From Candidatus Latescibacterota bacterium (GTDB taxonomy: Bacteria > Latescibacterota > UBA2968 > UBA8231), in the NCBI GenBank assembly GCA_022820485.1, contig JAJEFJ010000046.1:1-42950 (forward strand): 42,950 nucleotides of DNA, in the 5' to 3' direction. The translations under genes were made by a program, and so were the position numbers. Below are positions 1-7,073 of this stretch, piece by piece; position 1 is the stretch's first letter; the number at the start of each line of letters is the position of its first letter. The notes beneath the pieces are model-generated. The model was not told where the DNA came from. It saw only the letters and a list, made by a program, of their open reading frames with translations, and made no database searches.

Positions 1-18
1 GAACATAGCGTACATTGG

Positions 19-423
19 ATGGCAGACGAGTCAGAGCCAGCATCGGAGTTGCTCCCGCTTAGAGGGTGCTTTGGTCGGTACGACGCTAAGCAATATAGAG
101 CAACTCCGGTGCTTTTTCTATCCATACCTGTCGAGTTTAAGGACAGTAGCAACGCCGATAGATTCCAGCGCATCGTAGAATCGGGAATTGATGCGGAAGA
201 TCAGGCACTGATCTTGGACTTTGAGCGCGTATTCTTCATCAGCAGCGCAGGGCTGCGAATTAGTCTAGTACTTTCCAGAAAATTCAGCGACTCGGGCAAG
301 AAATTTGGCCTTTGCACCCTCTCAGATCCGATCCGCAATGTTCTCGCAATCAGCGGCTTTGATCGGGTCATCCCGATTTATGAGTCTCGGGCTGCGGCAA
401 TTGACGCATTTGAAAACAGCTAA
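19..423 (+). CDS. STAS-domain anti-sigma factor antagonist
   Basis: A 134-residue protein with one STAS domain (about residues 28-132). The core strand and loop 'ALILDFERVFFISSAGLR' (residues 63-80) carries the Ser-Ser-Ala-Gly-Leu-Arg signature in which anti-anti-sigma factors are phosphorylated by an RsbW-type kinase. By family knowledge, the unphosphorylated form binds the anti-sigma kinase and frees a sigma factor. The roughly 28-residue N-terminal leader lacks STAS features. No Shine-Dalgarno sequence is evident before this ATG, and the window begins only 18 bases upstream, so a longer start or a partner kinase gene just outside cannot be excluded. It converges on the DprE2-like gene with a 24-bp gap and no obvious terminator. 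The family assignment is firm. The partner is unknown. Confidence 0.85.
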   Translation: MADESEPASELLPLRGCFGRYDAKQYRATPVLFLSIPVEFKDSSNADRFQRIVESGIDAEDQALILDFERVFFISSAGLRISLVLSRKFSDSGKKFGLCTLSDPIRNVLAISGFDRVIPIYESRAAAIDAFENS

Positions 424-447
424 GCAGCCCCCTACTTCACACAAGAG

Positions 448-1179
448 TCACAACTTCAGCCGCTTAAAAATGCGCTCGGGGATGCCCTTGATCACGAGCA
501 TGATCCAGCGCCAAAAAAACGGCGTGTAGAGCACGTCCTTCTTTTGCCGATACGCGCGCACAATATCGGCGGCCACTCGCTCCGGCGGCGCGACTAAAAA
601 AAGCCCCTCTAATCCCTCCGTCATCGGCGTATCGACGAACCCAGGCTTGACGGTCAAGACGTGTACGGAGGTCGCAGCCAGCCGATTGCGCAGCCCTTGC
701 AAGAAAATCGACAGTCCCCCCTTAGCCGACCCATACGCGTAGTTGCCCTGACGGCCCCGGTCGCCGGCCACAGACGAAATGGCGATGATACCAGTCGGCG
801 TGTCCCTTTCCTGCAGATAATTGGCCAAATGCGCCAGTGCAATGGCCGCGCCGGTAAAGTTGGCATTGAGGATGCGAGCCAGCGCATCCGTATCGCGCTG
901 CGCGGCGCGCTCGTCGCCGAGATAGCCGAAGGCGAGGACGACCAAGTCGAAAGGGCCGCCGCGCTCGTGTACCTGCTGCGGCAAGCGCGCCAACGCCCCA
1001 AAGTCCAAAGCGTCGAACTCAAACAGTTCCACCTCGCACGAATGCCTGAGCCGCAAGTCCGCAGCAAAAGGCTCCAGCTCACTACACCCGCGAGCGGCCA
1101 GCGCAAAGTCGTAGCCGTCGAGGCGCTCGACAATGGCTTGGGCAATCGCCGACTTCGCCCCCAAAACCAAGGCCCTCAC
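448..1179 (-). CDS. SDR-family reductase, DprE2-like
   Basis: A 243-residue short-chain dehydrogenase/reductase. The N-terminal Rossmann motif 'LVLGAKSAIAQAI' has the form typical of DprE2 (decaprenylphosphoryl-ribose 2'-keto reductase). An active-site Ser in 'ISSVAG' is followed by the catalytic pair in 'YGSAKGG' (YxxxK). The C-terminal 'FFWRWIMLVIKGIPERIF' is hydrophobic and basic, as in DprE2, and suggests membrane association. I chose the GTG at 1179 because it overlaps the TGA of the upstream oxidase gene (GTGA), which implies translational coupling; a longer reading from 1221 would run 14 residues into that gene. Together with the neighbouring FAD oxidase it would epimerise a polyprenyl-linked or other sugar at C2 through a keto intermediate. 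The substrate is not shown by the sequence. Confidence 0.85.
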   Translation of the reverse strand: MRALVLGAKSAIAQAIVERLDGYDFALAARGCSELEPFAADLRLRHSCEVELFEFDALDFGALARLPQQVHERGGPFDLVVLAFGYLGDERAAQRDTDALARILNANFTGAAIALAHLANYLQERDTPTGIIAISSVAGDRGRQGNYAYGSAKGGLSIFLQGLRNRLAATSVHVLTVKPGFVDTPMTEGLEGLFLVAPPERVAADIVRAYRQKKDVLYTPFFWRWIMLVIKGIPERIFKRLKL

Positions 1180-2504
1180 GTAATCCCCAAGCGGTCGGAC
1201 AGACAGGAGCGAAAGCGGCATTCGGGGTCGTACTTGCGCTTGACCGCTTTGAATTGTCTTAGTTGCGGATACATGGCGGCAAAATCCTCCCTTTCCAAAA
1301 TGGCGTCCTTGGCCAGATAGACGCGGCCTTTAGCCTCGACAATGGTCTTGTTCAGTTCACGCAAGAAGGCAATCGTCCCAGCGTCGCGCAAGGGAATGTC
1401 CAGCGCGAGGGTATAACCCGCAATGGGAAAAGAAAGCAAGCCCTCGCTCGGCGGCCCAAACGTCTTGAGCACTGCCAAGGGCGAAGCCACACCCTCGCGG
1501 GCAATGCGCCCGAGCAAATCGGCGATCACCTCCGCGCCATCGGCATAGGGCACGGCGATCTGGTACTGCAAAAAGCCCCGGCGGCCGTACAGGCGGTTCC
1601 AGCCGCGAATGGCGTCGAGCGGATAGAAGTACGGGTCGTAATGGACGAGCGCGTCGGTCTCACGGCGCACTTGGCGATGGTAGTAGAGCGCGTTAAACAC
1701 CTTCAGCGACTGGGCATTGAGCACGCCGCCGGGCAAGAAAAACGGCACGGCCCAGCGGCCATTGCCGTGGATGGGAAAGGGCGGCTTGCCCTTGAGCTCG
1801 CGCGCGTCGGCGTGTTCCCCCAGCAGCACGTGACCGCGCCCTAGCTTCCGGCCCGTTTGTAGCCCGTCAATCCACGCGACCGAATAGGTGTACTCATGCT
1901 GCGTCTCCGTGCAGACGCGGCACGTCTCGGCCCAGTTAGCCGTCTTGATCGCGCGCTGCCGAATGTACGCCGACGGCACCTTTTTCAGCCGCAGCGTCGC
2001 CGCATAGATAAATCCCGTCAAGCCCATGCCGCCGAGCGTAGCCCAAAACAGATCCGCGTACTCGTTGCGCGAGCAGCGCACTAGCGAGCCATCGGCCAAC
2101 ACCATGTCCAGCGATTCGACAAAGGCGGCGATGGAACCTTCAGCATGGTGGTTTTTGCCATGCACATCTGCGGCAATGCAGCCACCGAGCGTGGGGAACT
2201 TGGTCCCCGGCGTAACAGGCGGGAAAAAACCCTTGGGCAGGGCAAAGCGGATGATCTCCGCGAAGGTAATGCCAGCTTGCGCCCGCAATAGCCCGCGCTG
2301 CGGATCAAAATCGAGCAGGTGCTTGAGCGGCAGGGTGGAGACGACGCGCTCGTACAGGCAGGCGTCGCCGTACGAGCGGCAATTGCCCTGGGGCAAAATC
2401 GGAGTCGCGGCGCGACCGAGGTCGCTTAGGTAGCGCGCGCGCTGAACCGAGGCGGCAACGAGCGGGTACAGCCCCCAGCCGCTAGTGGCGATTTTTTTGT
2501 CCAA
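1176..2504 (-). CDS. FAD-linked oxidase, DprE1-like
   Basis: A 442-residue vanillyl-alcohol-oxidase/FAD_binding_4-type protein. It shows the FAD-binding loop 'GNCRSYGD' (residues 40-47), 'HGKNHH' (115-120), the substrate-pocket stretch 'FLQYQIAVP' (310-318) and the C-terminal 'YLAKDA' with Lys398. These match decaprenylphosphoryl-beta-D-ribose 2'-oxidase (DprE1), which makes the keto intermediate reduced by DprE2; Lys398 aligns with the catalytic Lys418 of the Mycobacterium tuberculosis enzyme. The position of the benzothiazinone-target Cys387 is Ala366 here ('GYTLALDIP'). The first ATG is used; there is no strong ribosome binding site. The gene is followed directly by the DprE2-like reductase with a 4-bp overlap. 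No arabinosyltransferase or UbiA-type prenyltransferase lies in the window, so the polymer it serves is unknown. Confidence 0.85.
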   Translation of the reverse strand: MDKKIATSGWGLYPLVAASVQRARYLSDLGRAATPILPQGNCRSYGDACLYERVVSTLPLKHLLDFDPQRGLLRAQAGITFAEIIRFALPKGFFPPVTPGTKFPTLGGCIAADVHGKNHHAEGSIAAFVESLDMVLADGSLVRCSRNEYADLFWATLGGMGLTGFIYAATLRLKKVPSAYIRQRAIKTANWAETCRVCTETQHEYTYSVAWIDGLQTGRKLGRGHVLLGEHADARELKGKPPFPIHGNGRWAVPFFLPGGVLNAQSLKVFNALYYHRQVRRETDALVHYDPYFYPLDAIRGWNRLYGRRGFLQYQIAVPYADGAEVIADLLGRIAREGVASPLAVLKTFGPPSEGLLSFPIAGYTLALDIPLRDAGTIAFLRELNKTIVEAKGRVYLAKDAILEREDFAAMYPQLRQFKAVKRKYDPECRFRSCLSDRLGIT

Positions 2505-2547
2505 TAGCCGAAGTAGGTCGGGTGATTTTTCTCGGTAAAAAATAATA

Positions 2548-2578
2548 CAACAGACGGTACGCAGCGCTCTGTCTGTTG
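2548..2578. promoter_or_regulatory. 8-bp inverted repeat upstream of DprE1-like gene
   Basis: Arms CAACAGAC (2548-2555) and GTCTGTTG (2571-2578) are perfectly complementary around a 15-nt loop that contains AGCGCT. The element lies 44 bp upstream of the DprE1-like start, in the divergent gap to the Uma2 gene. An AT-rich TATTAT lies just downstream on the minus strand, so the repeat could be an operator or a leader hairpin. There is no other evidence for a function. The rest of the 2505-2729 gap is AT-rich and holds no gene that I can support. Confidence 0.35.
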
Positions 2579-2647
2579 CGTAACAGTAATATAACCTAAC
2601 TGCAAACTAAGTGAGGACAGCGCGGCTGCCGCTTGGCCCGCGCCCTG

Positions 2648-2674
2648 TTGACGGGGTTTATTATATTATATTAT
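2648..2674 (+). promoter_or_regulatory. possible promoter of Uma2 gene
   Basis: TTGACG (2648-2653) is followed by a run of TTA/ATA that includes TATTAT (2669-2674). The 15-nt spacing is shorter than optimal, and other -10 choices exist in the same AT-rich stretch. It lies 55 bp before the Uma2 start. The call is weak. Confidence 0.3.
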
Positions 2675-2729
2675 TCGTCGATGGGAATTTCGTACAACGC
2701 GCATCAAACGACGAGAGAGGATGGTTGCC

Positions 2730-3290
2730 ATGCTCAGCCCCAACCCAGCCGTCAAGTTCACATATCAAGATTACCTGCACACCCCAGACGATCAGCGCTA
2801 TGAACTGTTGGACGGAGAATTGATTATGGCCCCCGCGCCCAACTTAGGACACCAGCGAATTGACACCCGGCTAGGCTCACTGCTTCACACATTCGCACAG
2901 GAGAAAGGCTTGGGCGAGGTCTTTCACGCCCCCTGCGACGTGGTGCTATCGAACACAGACGTGGTGCAGCCAGACCTACTGTTCATCTCCAACGAGCGAG
3001 CACACCTGCTGCTCGGCGGCGATAATGTCCTCGGTGCGCCGGATTTAGTCGTCGAAATCCTGTCTCCCTCTACCGCTGGACGAGACCGGACGCTCAAACG
3101 AGTTCTGTACGCCAAGCACGGCGTGAAGGAGTACTGGCTGGTCGATCCTGACGCCCGGACGGTGACGGTGCTGCAGCTCGCAGAGGGAGCCTTCGAGGTG
3201 GAGGCCATCTACGGCGAGGGACAGGCGATGACTTCGCCCATGCTCGTTGGCTTCACCGCTAACCTGAACGAAATTTTCGGCCCGCGCTGA
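2730..3290 (+). CDS. Uma2-family (DUF820) putative endonuclease
   Basis: A 186-residue Uma2-type protein with the PD-(D/E)XK nuclease fold. Visible motifs are the N-terminal 'YELLDGELIMAPAP', the metal-binding 'VVQPDLLFIS', the core 'PDLVVEILSPST' and 'YAKHGVKEYWLVDP'. These contribute the Asp, Glu and Lys pattern of the family, and the length is normal. I chose the ATG at 2730 because AGAGAGG ends 9 nt before it; the ATG at 2721 abuts that sequence directly. The gene stands alone between divergent and convergent neighbours. Uma2 proteins are abundant in Cyanobacteria, Chloroflexi and several uncultured phyla and are often dispersed singly. Their biological role is unsettled, so nuclease activity here is inferred from the fold only. 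Confidence 0.85.
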   Translation: MLSPNPAVKFTYQDYLHTPDDQRYELLDGELIMAPAPNLGHQRIDTRLGSLLHTFAQEKGLGEVFHAPCDVVLSNTDVVQPDLLFISNERAHLLLGGDNVLGAPDLVVEILSPSTAGRDRTLKRVLYAKHGVKEYWLVDPDARTVTVLQLAEGAFEVEAIYGEGQAMTSPMLVGFTANLNEIFGPR

Positions 3291-3343
3291 AACCGAGGCG
3301 GAGACGAGCTACAGAGCTTCAGCCCCACAAAGGCGGACGCCTT

Positions 3344-3673
3344 CTACCCAAGGGAAGATAGCTGCATTTCCTCGGCGTCTTCATCTTCTTTGGATACGAT
3401 GTCAATCTGCACCACAGCGTCCAATGCTTCGGCGACCTTCTTCAGGGTCCTGATCGAACAATTCCCTTGGTTTTCCAACCGGCTAATCACCGGAGTACTA
3501 GTGTCTAGCCTCGCGGCCAATTGCGCTTGCGTCAGGCCTCGGTGCTTCCGCAGTTGGGCAATTTTGACCGCCAGCCGCAGTTCATCAAGCCCTTGGTTGA
3601 ACGATTCTGCAACCTCTGGATCATTCAACTGTTCTTCGAGAAATACCTGAACACTGGTCTTTTGGTGCGCCAT
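3344..3673 (-). CDS. XRE/HigA-type antitoxin
   Basis: A 109-residue protein with an N-terminal segment 'FLEEQLNDPEVAESFNQGL', then a helix-turn-helix (about residues 36-90) containing 'RKHRGLTQAQLAARL' and 'VISRLENQGNCSIRTL', then an acidic tail. This layout is typical of HigA-type antitoxins paired with Gp49/HigB toxins. The ATG at 3673 is chosen because AGAGGG lies about 9 nt upstream; an upstream ATG at 3706 falls inside the toxin reading frame. It starts 4 nt after the stop of the toxin remnant, so the two form one transcript. By family knowledge it should bind and repress its own promoter, and sequester the toxin when one is present. Here the toxin is internally deleted, so this copy may be orphaned. 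Confidence 0.85.
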   Translation of the reverse strand: MAHQKTSVQVFLEEQLNDPEVAESFNQGLDELRLAVKIAQLRKHRGLTQAQLAARLDTSTPVISRLENQGNCSIRTLKKVAEALDAVVQIDIVSKEDEDAEEMQLSSLG

Positions 3674-3677
3674 TAGA

Positions 3678-3857
3678 TTAGCCCTCTTTTCTTTTCCGAT
3701 CCGCATTCATTCGTTCCATCGCAATCCGAATTTCTCTTTGCGGAAGTTTCTGGCTTCGTTTTTCAACCTTTCCTCTCGGCTTGGGTCGAAGCGAAAGTAG
3801 AAAGTCCCTGACCGGCTTTTGTTCGTTTTGGTTTTGATAAAATTCAACAGAATACAT
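3678..3857 (-). pseudogene. HigB/Gp49-type toxin with central deletion
   Basis: A 59-codon frame reads from ATG 3857 to TAA 3678. Its N-terminal part, 'MYSVEFYQNQNEQKPVRDFL' and onward, matches the first strand and helix of RelE/HigB (phage Gp49-like) toxins. The C-terminal part, 'RSQKLPQREIRIAMERM', matches their last helix, normally 'KKTQKTPRREIEIAKKRM'-like. The intervening section of about 45-50 residues, which carries the central beta-sheet and most catalytic and RNA-contact residues, is missing at the join near residues 30-34, and the reading frame stays open. Family length is about 105-115 residues. The gene order toxin-antitoxin with a 4-nt gap is that of higBA. I infer a toxin inactivated by in-frame deletion; a genuine miniature protein is the alternative. 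Confidence 0.65.
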
Positions 3858-3869
3858 ACGAGAAGACTT

Positions 3870-3898
3870 ATAATAGCTGTCTCACTTTAGCAAGACAA
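3870..3898 (-). promoter_or_regulatory. promoter of toxin-antitoxin locus
   Basis: On the minus strand TTGTCT (3893-3898) and TATTAT (3870-3875) are separated by exactly 17 nt, a good sigma70-type promoter. A start about 7 nt downstream of the -10 box would fall near 3863, only about 6 nt before the toxin ATG, so the transcript would be nearly leaderless. This fits the lack of a Shine-Dalgarno sequence there. Confidence 0.5.
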
Positions 3899-4001
3899 GA
3901 GAAACAGAGGGGTGCCCGCGCACAGACGCCGTATTAGGCTTGCTTGTAGTTCCCCCAAATTGACCTATCTTCTCAAGGATGTTCAACGCTGAAATCCGAG
4001 T

Positions 4002-6191
4002 GTGTTTATGCAGGTAACGCTTGAACCGCAGACCATAGAAGCCCTTGTCCACGGCGAATGCGCCGATGTGTTCGCGGCCTTGGGTATGCACCCTTTAGAC
4101 AAAGGATGGGTCGTGCGCGCGTTCTTGCCCGATGCAGCTAGCGTACGAGTCGTCGAGCGCGAGGGGCAAAACGCGAGCTTTCCAGCGGTCAAAATCCATG
4201 CCGACGGGCTGTTTGAGGCGCGGATCACGGGCCGCAGCACACCTTTTGCGTACCATCTACAGGTAACAGACGCGCGGGGCGAGGTCCGCTACTGCCGCGA
4301 CCCGTACTCGTTCTGGCCGCAGTTCGCACCCCAAGACCAATACCTCTTCAACGAAGGAACGCTCTACCGCGCCTACGAGATGCTGGGGGCGCATCCGCGC
4401 TGCATCGACGGGACCGAGGGCACGTATTTCGCAGTGTGGGCACCGAGTGCCCGCCGGGTCAGCGTGGTCGGCGATTTCAACGGCTGGGACGGCCGGCGGC
4501 ACTGCATGCGCTCGCTGGGCGCGTCCGGTGTCTGGGAACTGTTCATCCCGGAAGTGGGCGCGGGCGCGCTCTACAAGTACGAAATCCTCAGCCGCGCCAG
4601 CGACGTCCTGCTCAAAAGCGATCCCTTTGCCTTTGCGGCCGAGCCGCCGCCCCGCACTGCTTCCGCAGTCTGCCGAGACGATGCGTTCGCTTGGAGCGAC
4701 GACGCGTGGATGGCTGCGCGACGGGAGCGCAACTATCTGGAAGCGCCCCTCGCCATCTACGAAGTGCATCTCGGCTCGTGGCGTCGCAACGGCAGTGCCT
4801 ATCTCGACTACCGCACGTTGGCTCACCAATTGGTTCCCCACGTGGCCGAGTTGGGCTTTACCCACATCGAGCTAATGCCGGTGGCCGAGCACCCCTTCGA
4901 CGGCTCGTGGGGGTATCAAGGAACGGGGTATTTCGCCCCGAGCGCGCGCTTTGGCACGCCCGAGGATTTCGCCTATTTCATCGACTACTGCCACCGCCAC
5001 GCCATCGGCGTGATTCTCGACTGGGTGCCCGCGCACTTCCCCGGCGACGCCCACGGCTTGGCCCAGTTTGACGGCACCAGCCTCTACGAGCACCGCGACC
5101 CGCGCCAAGGACGGCATCCCGATTGGCATACCTACATATTCAACTACGGCCGCGCCGAAGTCCGCTCCTTTCTCATTTCCAACGCCCTTTTTTGGCTCGA
5201 ACGCTTTCACCTCGACGGCCTGCGGGTCGATGCCGTGGCCTCCATGCTCTACCTCGACTACTCGCGCTTAGAAGGGGAATGGGTGCCCAACGCCTATGGC
5301 GGGCGCGAAAACCTCGAAGCCATCGACTTCCTCAGACAGCTCAATACGACTATCGGCGAGCACTATCCCGGCGCCTTGATGATCGCCGAGGAATCGACTG
5401 CTTGGCCGGATGTTTCCCGCCCCGCCGACACTGGCGGCCTCGGCTTTGGCTTCAAGTGGAACATGGGCTGGATGAACGATGTGCTGCGCTACATGCAGCG
5501 CGATCCGCTCCACCGCCGCCACCACCAAGACGACCTGACCTTTGGCATGCTCTACGCCTATGCCGAAAACTTCGTATTGCCGCTGTCGCACGACGAGGTC
5601 GTCCACGGCAAGCGCTCGCTGTTGAGCAAGATGCCCGGCGACGCTTGGCAGCAACTGGCCAACTTGCGCTTGCTCTACGGTTTTATGTACGGACACCCAG
5701 GCAAGAAGCTACTGTTTATGGGGGCCGAGCTGGCACAGTGGGACGAATGGAATCACCAACGCGAACTGCACTGGCACCTGCTCGACGACGAGGCCCATCG
5801 CGGCGTCTATCGCTGGCTCTGCGATCTCAACCAGCTCTATCGCCGCTGCGCGGCCTTGCACCGCACCGATGCGTCTCCCGCTGGTTTTGAGTGGATTGAC
5901 TGTGCTGACGCGGCACAGAGCATCGCAGCTTTTGTGCGCCGCGCCAAAGGCGAAAAACCCCTGATCTTCGCGTGCAATTTCACCCCAGTTCCCCGAGAGG
6001 ATTACCAACTCGGGCTGCCAGCCGCCGGACCGTACCGCGAGGTGCTCAACAGCGACGCCGAAATCTACGGCGGCAGCGGCGTGGGCCACGGCGGCTGGGT
6101 GCATACCGAGAAAGTCGCCTGCCACGGCCGGCCGCATTCGGCGCGGTTGCGCCTGCCGCCACTGGGCGTGTTAGTTCTAGAGCCGAAGTAG
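4002..6191 (+). CDS. glgB: 1,4-alpha-glucan branching enzyme
   Basis: A 729-residue GH13_9 enzyme that makes alpha-1,6 branches in glycogen by cutting and transferring alpha-1,4 chains. The order is an N-terminal N1 module (about 1-105), a CBM48 with '[18 protein letters not shown]', the TIM-barrel catalytic domain and a C-terminal beta domain. The barrel shows '[17 protein letters not shown]', the nucleophile region '[10 protein letters not shown]' (Asp near 410), the acid/base Glu in 'LMIAEEST' (near 463) and '[10 protein letters not shown]' with the transition-state Asp (near 531). Length is typical of full-length GlgB. The GTG at 4002 and the ATG at 4008 are both possible starts; neither has a clear ribosome binding site. 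It is followed 17 bp later by a peptide permease gene. No other glg gene is in the window. Confidence 0.95.
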   Translation: MFMQVTLEPQTIEALVHGECADVFAALGMHPLDKGWVVRAFLPDAASVRVVEREGQNASFPAVKIHADGLFEARITGRSTPFAYHLQVTDARGEVRYCRDPYSFWPQFAPQDQYLFNEGTLYRAYEMLGAHPRCIDGTEGTYFAVWAPSARRVSVVGDFNGWDGRRHCMRSLGASGVWELFIPEVGAGALYKYEILSRASDVLLKSDPFAFAAEPPPRTASAVCRDDAFAWSDDAWMAARRERNYLEAPLAIYEVHLGSWRRNGSAYLDYRTLAHQLVPHVAELGFTHIELMPVAEHPFDGSWGYQGTGYFAPSARFGTPEDFAYFIDYCHRHAIGVILDWVPAHFPGDAHGLAQFDGTSLYEHRDPRQGRHPDWHTYIFNYGRAEVRSFLISNALFWLERFHLDGLRVDAVASMLYLDYSRLEGEWVPNAYGGRENLEAIDFLRQLNTTIGEHYPGALMIAEESTAWPDVSRPADTGGLGFGFKWNMGWMNDVLRYMQRDPLHRRHHQDDLTFGMLYAYAENFVLPLSHDEVVHGKRSLLSKMPGDAWQQLANLRLLYGFMYGHPGKKLLFMGAELAQWDEWNHQRELHWHLLDDEAHRGVYRWLCDLNQLYRRCAALHRTDASPAGFEWIDCADAAQSIAAFVRRAKGEKPLIFACNFTPVPREDYQLGLPAAGPYREVLNSDAEIYGGSGVGHGGWVHTEKVACHGRPHSARLRLPPLGVLVLEPK

Positions 6192-6208
6192 AGCAATGCT
6201 AATTTGCC

Positions 6209-7057
6209 ATGCTTGAGATACTTTCACACGTCGCCAGCGAACTACGACGGCTCGGCAAACAGCGCCTCGCACTGATCGGCGGCGGAGTCTTGGCGAGTGC
6301 GTTTCTAGTCGCCCTGCTGGCACCGCTGCTGGCACCGTACGATCCACTGGCGCAAAACCTCTACGCGCGCTTGCAGCCGCCGTCGGTGAGCCATTGGCTG
6401 GGAACGGACGACTTTGGCCGCGACATCTTCAGCCGCATCGTGTACGGCGCCCGCATCTCGCTGCGGATCGGATTGGTCGCCATCGCGCTCGCCGCTTCCA
6501 CCGGCACCTTGCTCGGCCTCGTGGCCGGGTATCGCGGCGGGGTCGCCGACATGCTCATCATGCGGCTGATGGACCTGATGCTGGCCTTCCCCAGCATCCT
6601 ATTGGCCATTGCCATCGTCGCCGTCATCGGGCCGGGCATCGACAATGCCATTCTCGCCGTCAGCATCGTGTTGGTGCCGCAGTTTGCCCGCCTCATGCGC
6701 TCCTCGGTGTTGACCGTGCGCGAGGCCACGTACGTCGAGGCCGCACGCGCGCTGGGAGCGAGCGAATCGCGGCTGCTGTTCTACAGCATCTTGCCCAACT
6801 GCACGGTTCCCCTCATCGTGCAAGCCACGCTTAGCTTGGGCACGGCTATCCTCGACGCGGCCGGGTTGAGCTTTTTGGGATTGGGAGCCCAGCCGCCAAC
6901 TCCTGAGTGGGGAGCCATGCTATCCGGCGGGCGCGAACTGCTCTTGCAAGCGCCGTGGGTCATGGCCTTTCCCGGACTGGCCATCTTCGTGGTCGTCCTC
7001 GCACTAAACCTCTTTGGCGACGGGCTTAGAGACGCCTTGGATCCAAAAATTACCTAA
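6209..7057 (+). CDS. ABC transporter permease, DppC/OppC type
   Basis: A 282-residue inner-membrane permease of a peptide/nickel (Dpp/Opp) importer. The N-terminal hydrophobic segment is followed by the family marker 'HWLGTDDFGRDIFSRIVYGAR' region (OppC_N/BPD_transp_1). The cytoplasmic EAA loop 'EAARALGASESRLLFYSILP' contacts the ATPases, and a further marker is 'GLSFLGLGAQPPTPEWG'. Six membrane spans are apparent. Such permeases act with a DppB partner, a substrate-binding protein and one or two ATPases. The DppB and binding protein lie about 9 kb away on the opposite strand (16231-18858) and no ATPase gene is present, so this copy is separated from its probable partners. The start follows glgB by 17 bp without an obvious ribosome binding site. 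Confidence 0.92.
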   Translation: MLEILSHVASELRRLGKQRLALIGGGVLASAFLVALLAPLLAPYDPLAQNLYARLQPPSVSHWLGTDDFGRDIFSRIVYGARISLRIGLVAIALAASTGTLLGLVAGYRGGVADMLIMRLMDLMLAFPSILLAIAIVAVIGPGIDNAILAVSIVLVPQFARLMRSSVLTVREATYVEAARALGASESRLLFYSILPNCTVPLIVQATLSLGTAILDAAGLSFLGLGAQPPTPEWGAMLSGGRELLLQAPWVMAFPGLAIFVVVLALNLFGDGLRDALDPKIT

Positions 7058-7073
7058 TGGGGAGTTGAAAACT

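Noticed and set aside
661..1320. A 219-codon plus-strand frame opposite the DprE2/DprE1-like pair
   Set aside because: It is antisense to two clear genes, has no domain and has low-complexity Arg/Gln-rich composition from GC-rich codons.
3882..4091. A 69-codon minus-strand frame between the toxin locus and glgB
   Set aside because: It overlaps the start of glgB on the opposite strand and the toxin promoter, and has no homology that I recognise or ribosome binding site.
4257..4865. A 202-codon minus-strand frame inside glgB
   Set aside because: It is antisense to the conserved CBM48 and barrel start of GlgB, with no recognisable motif.
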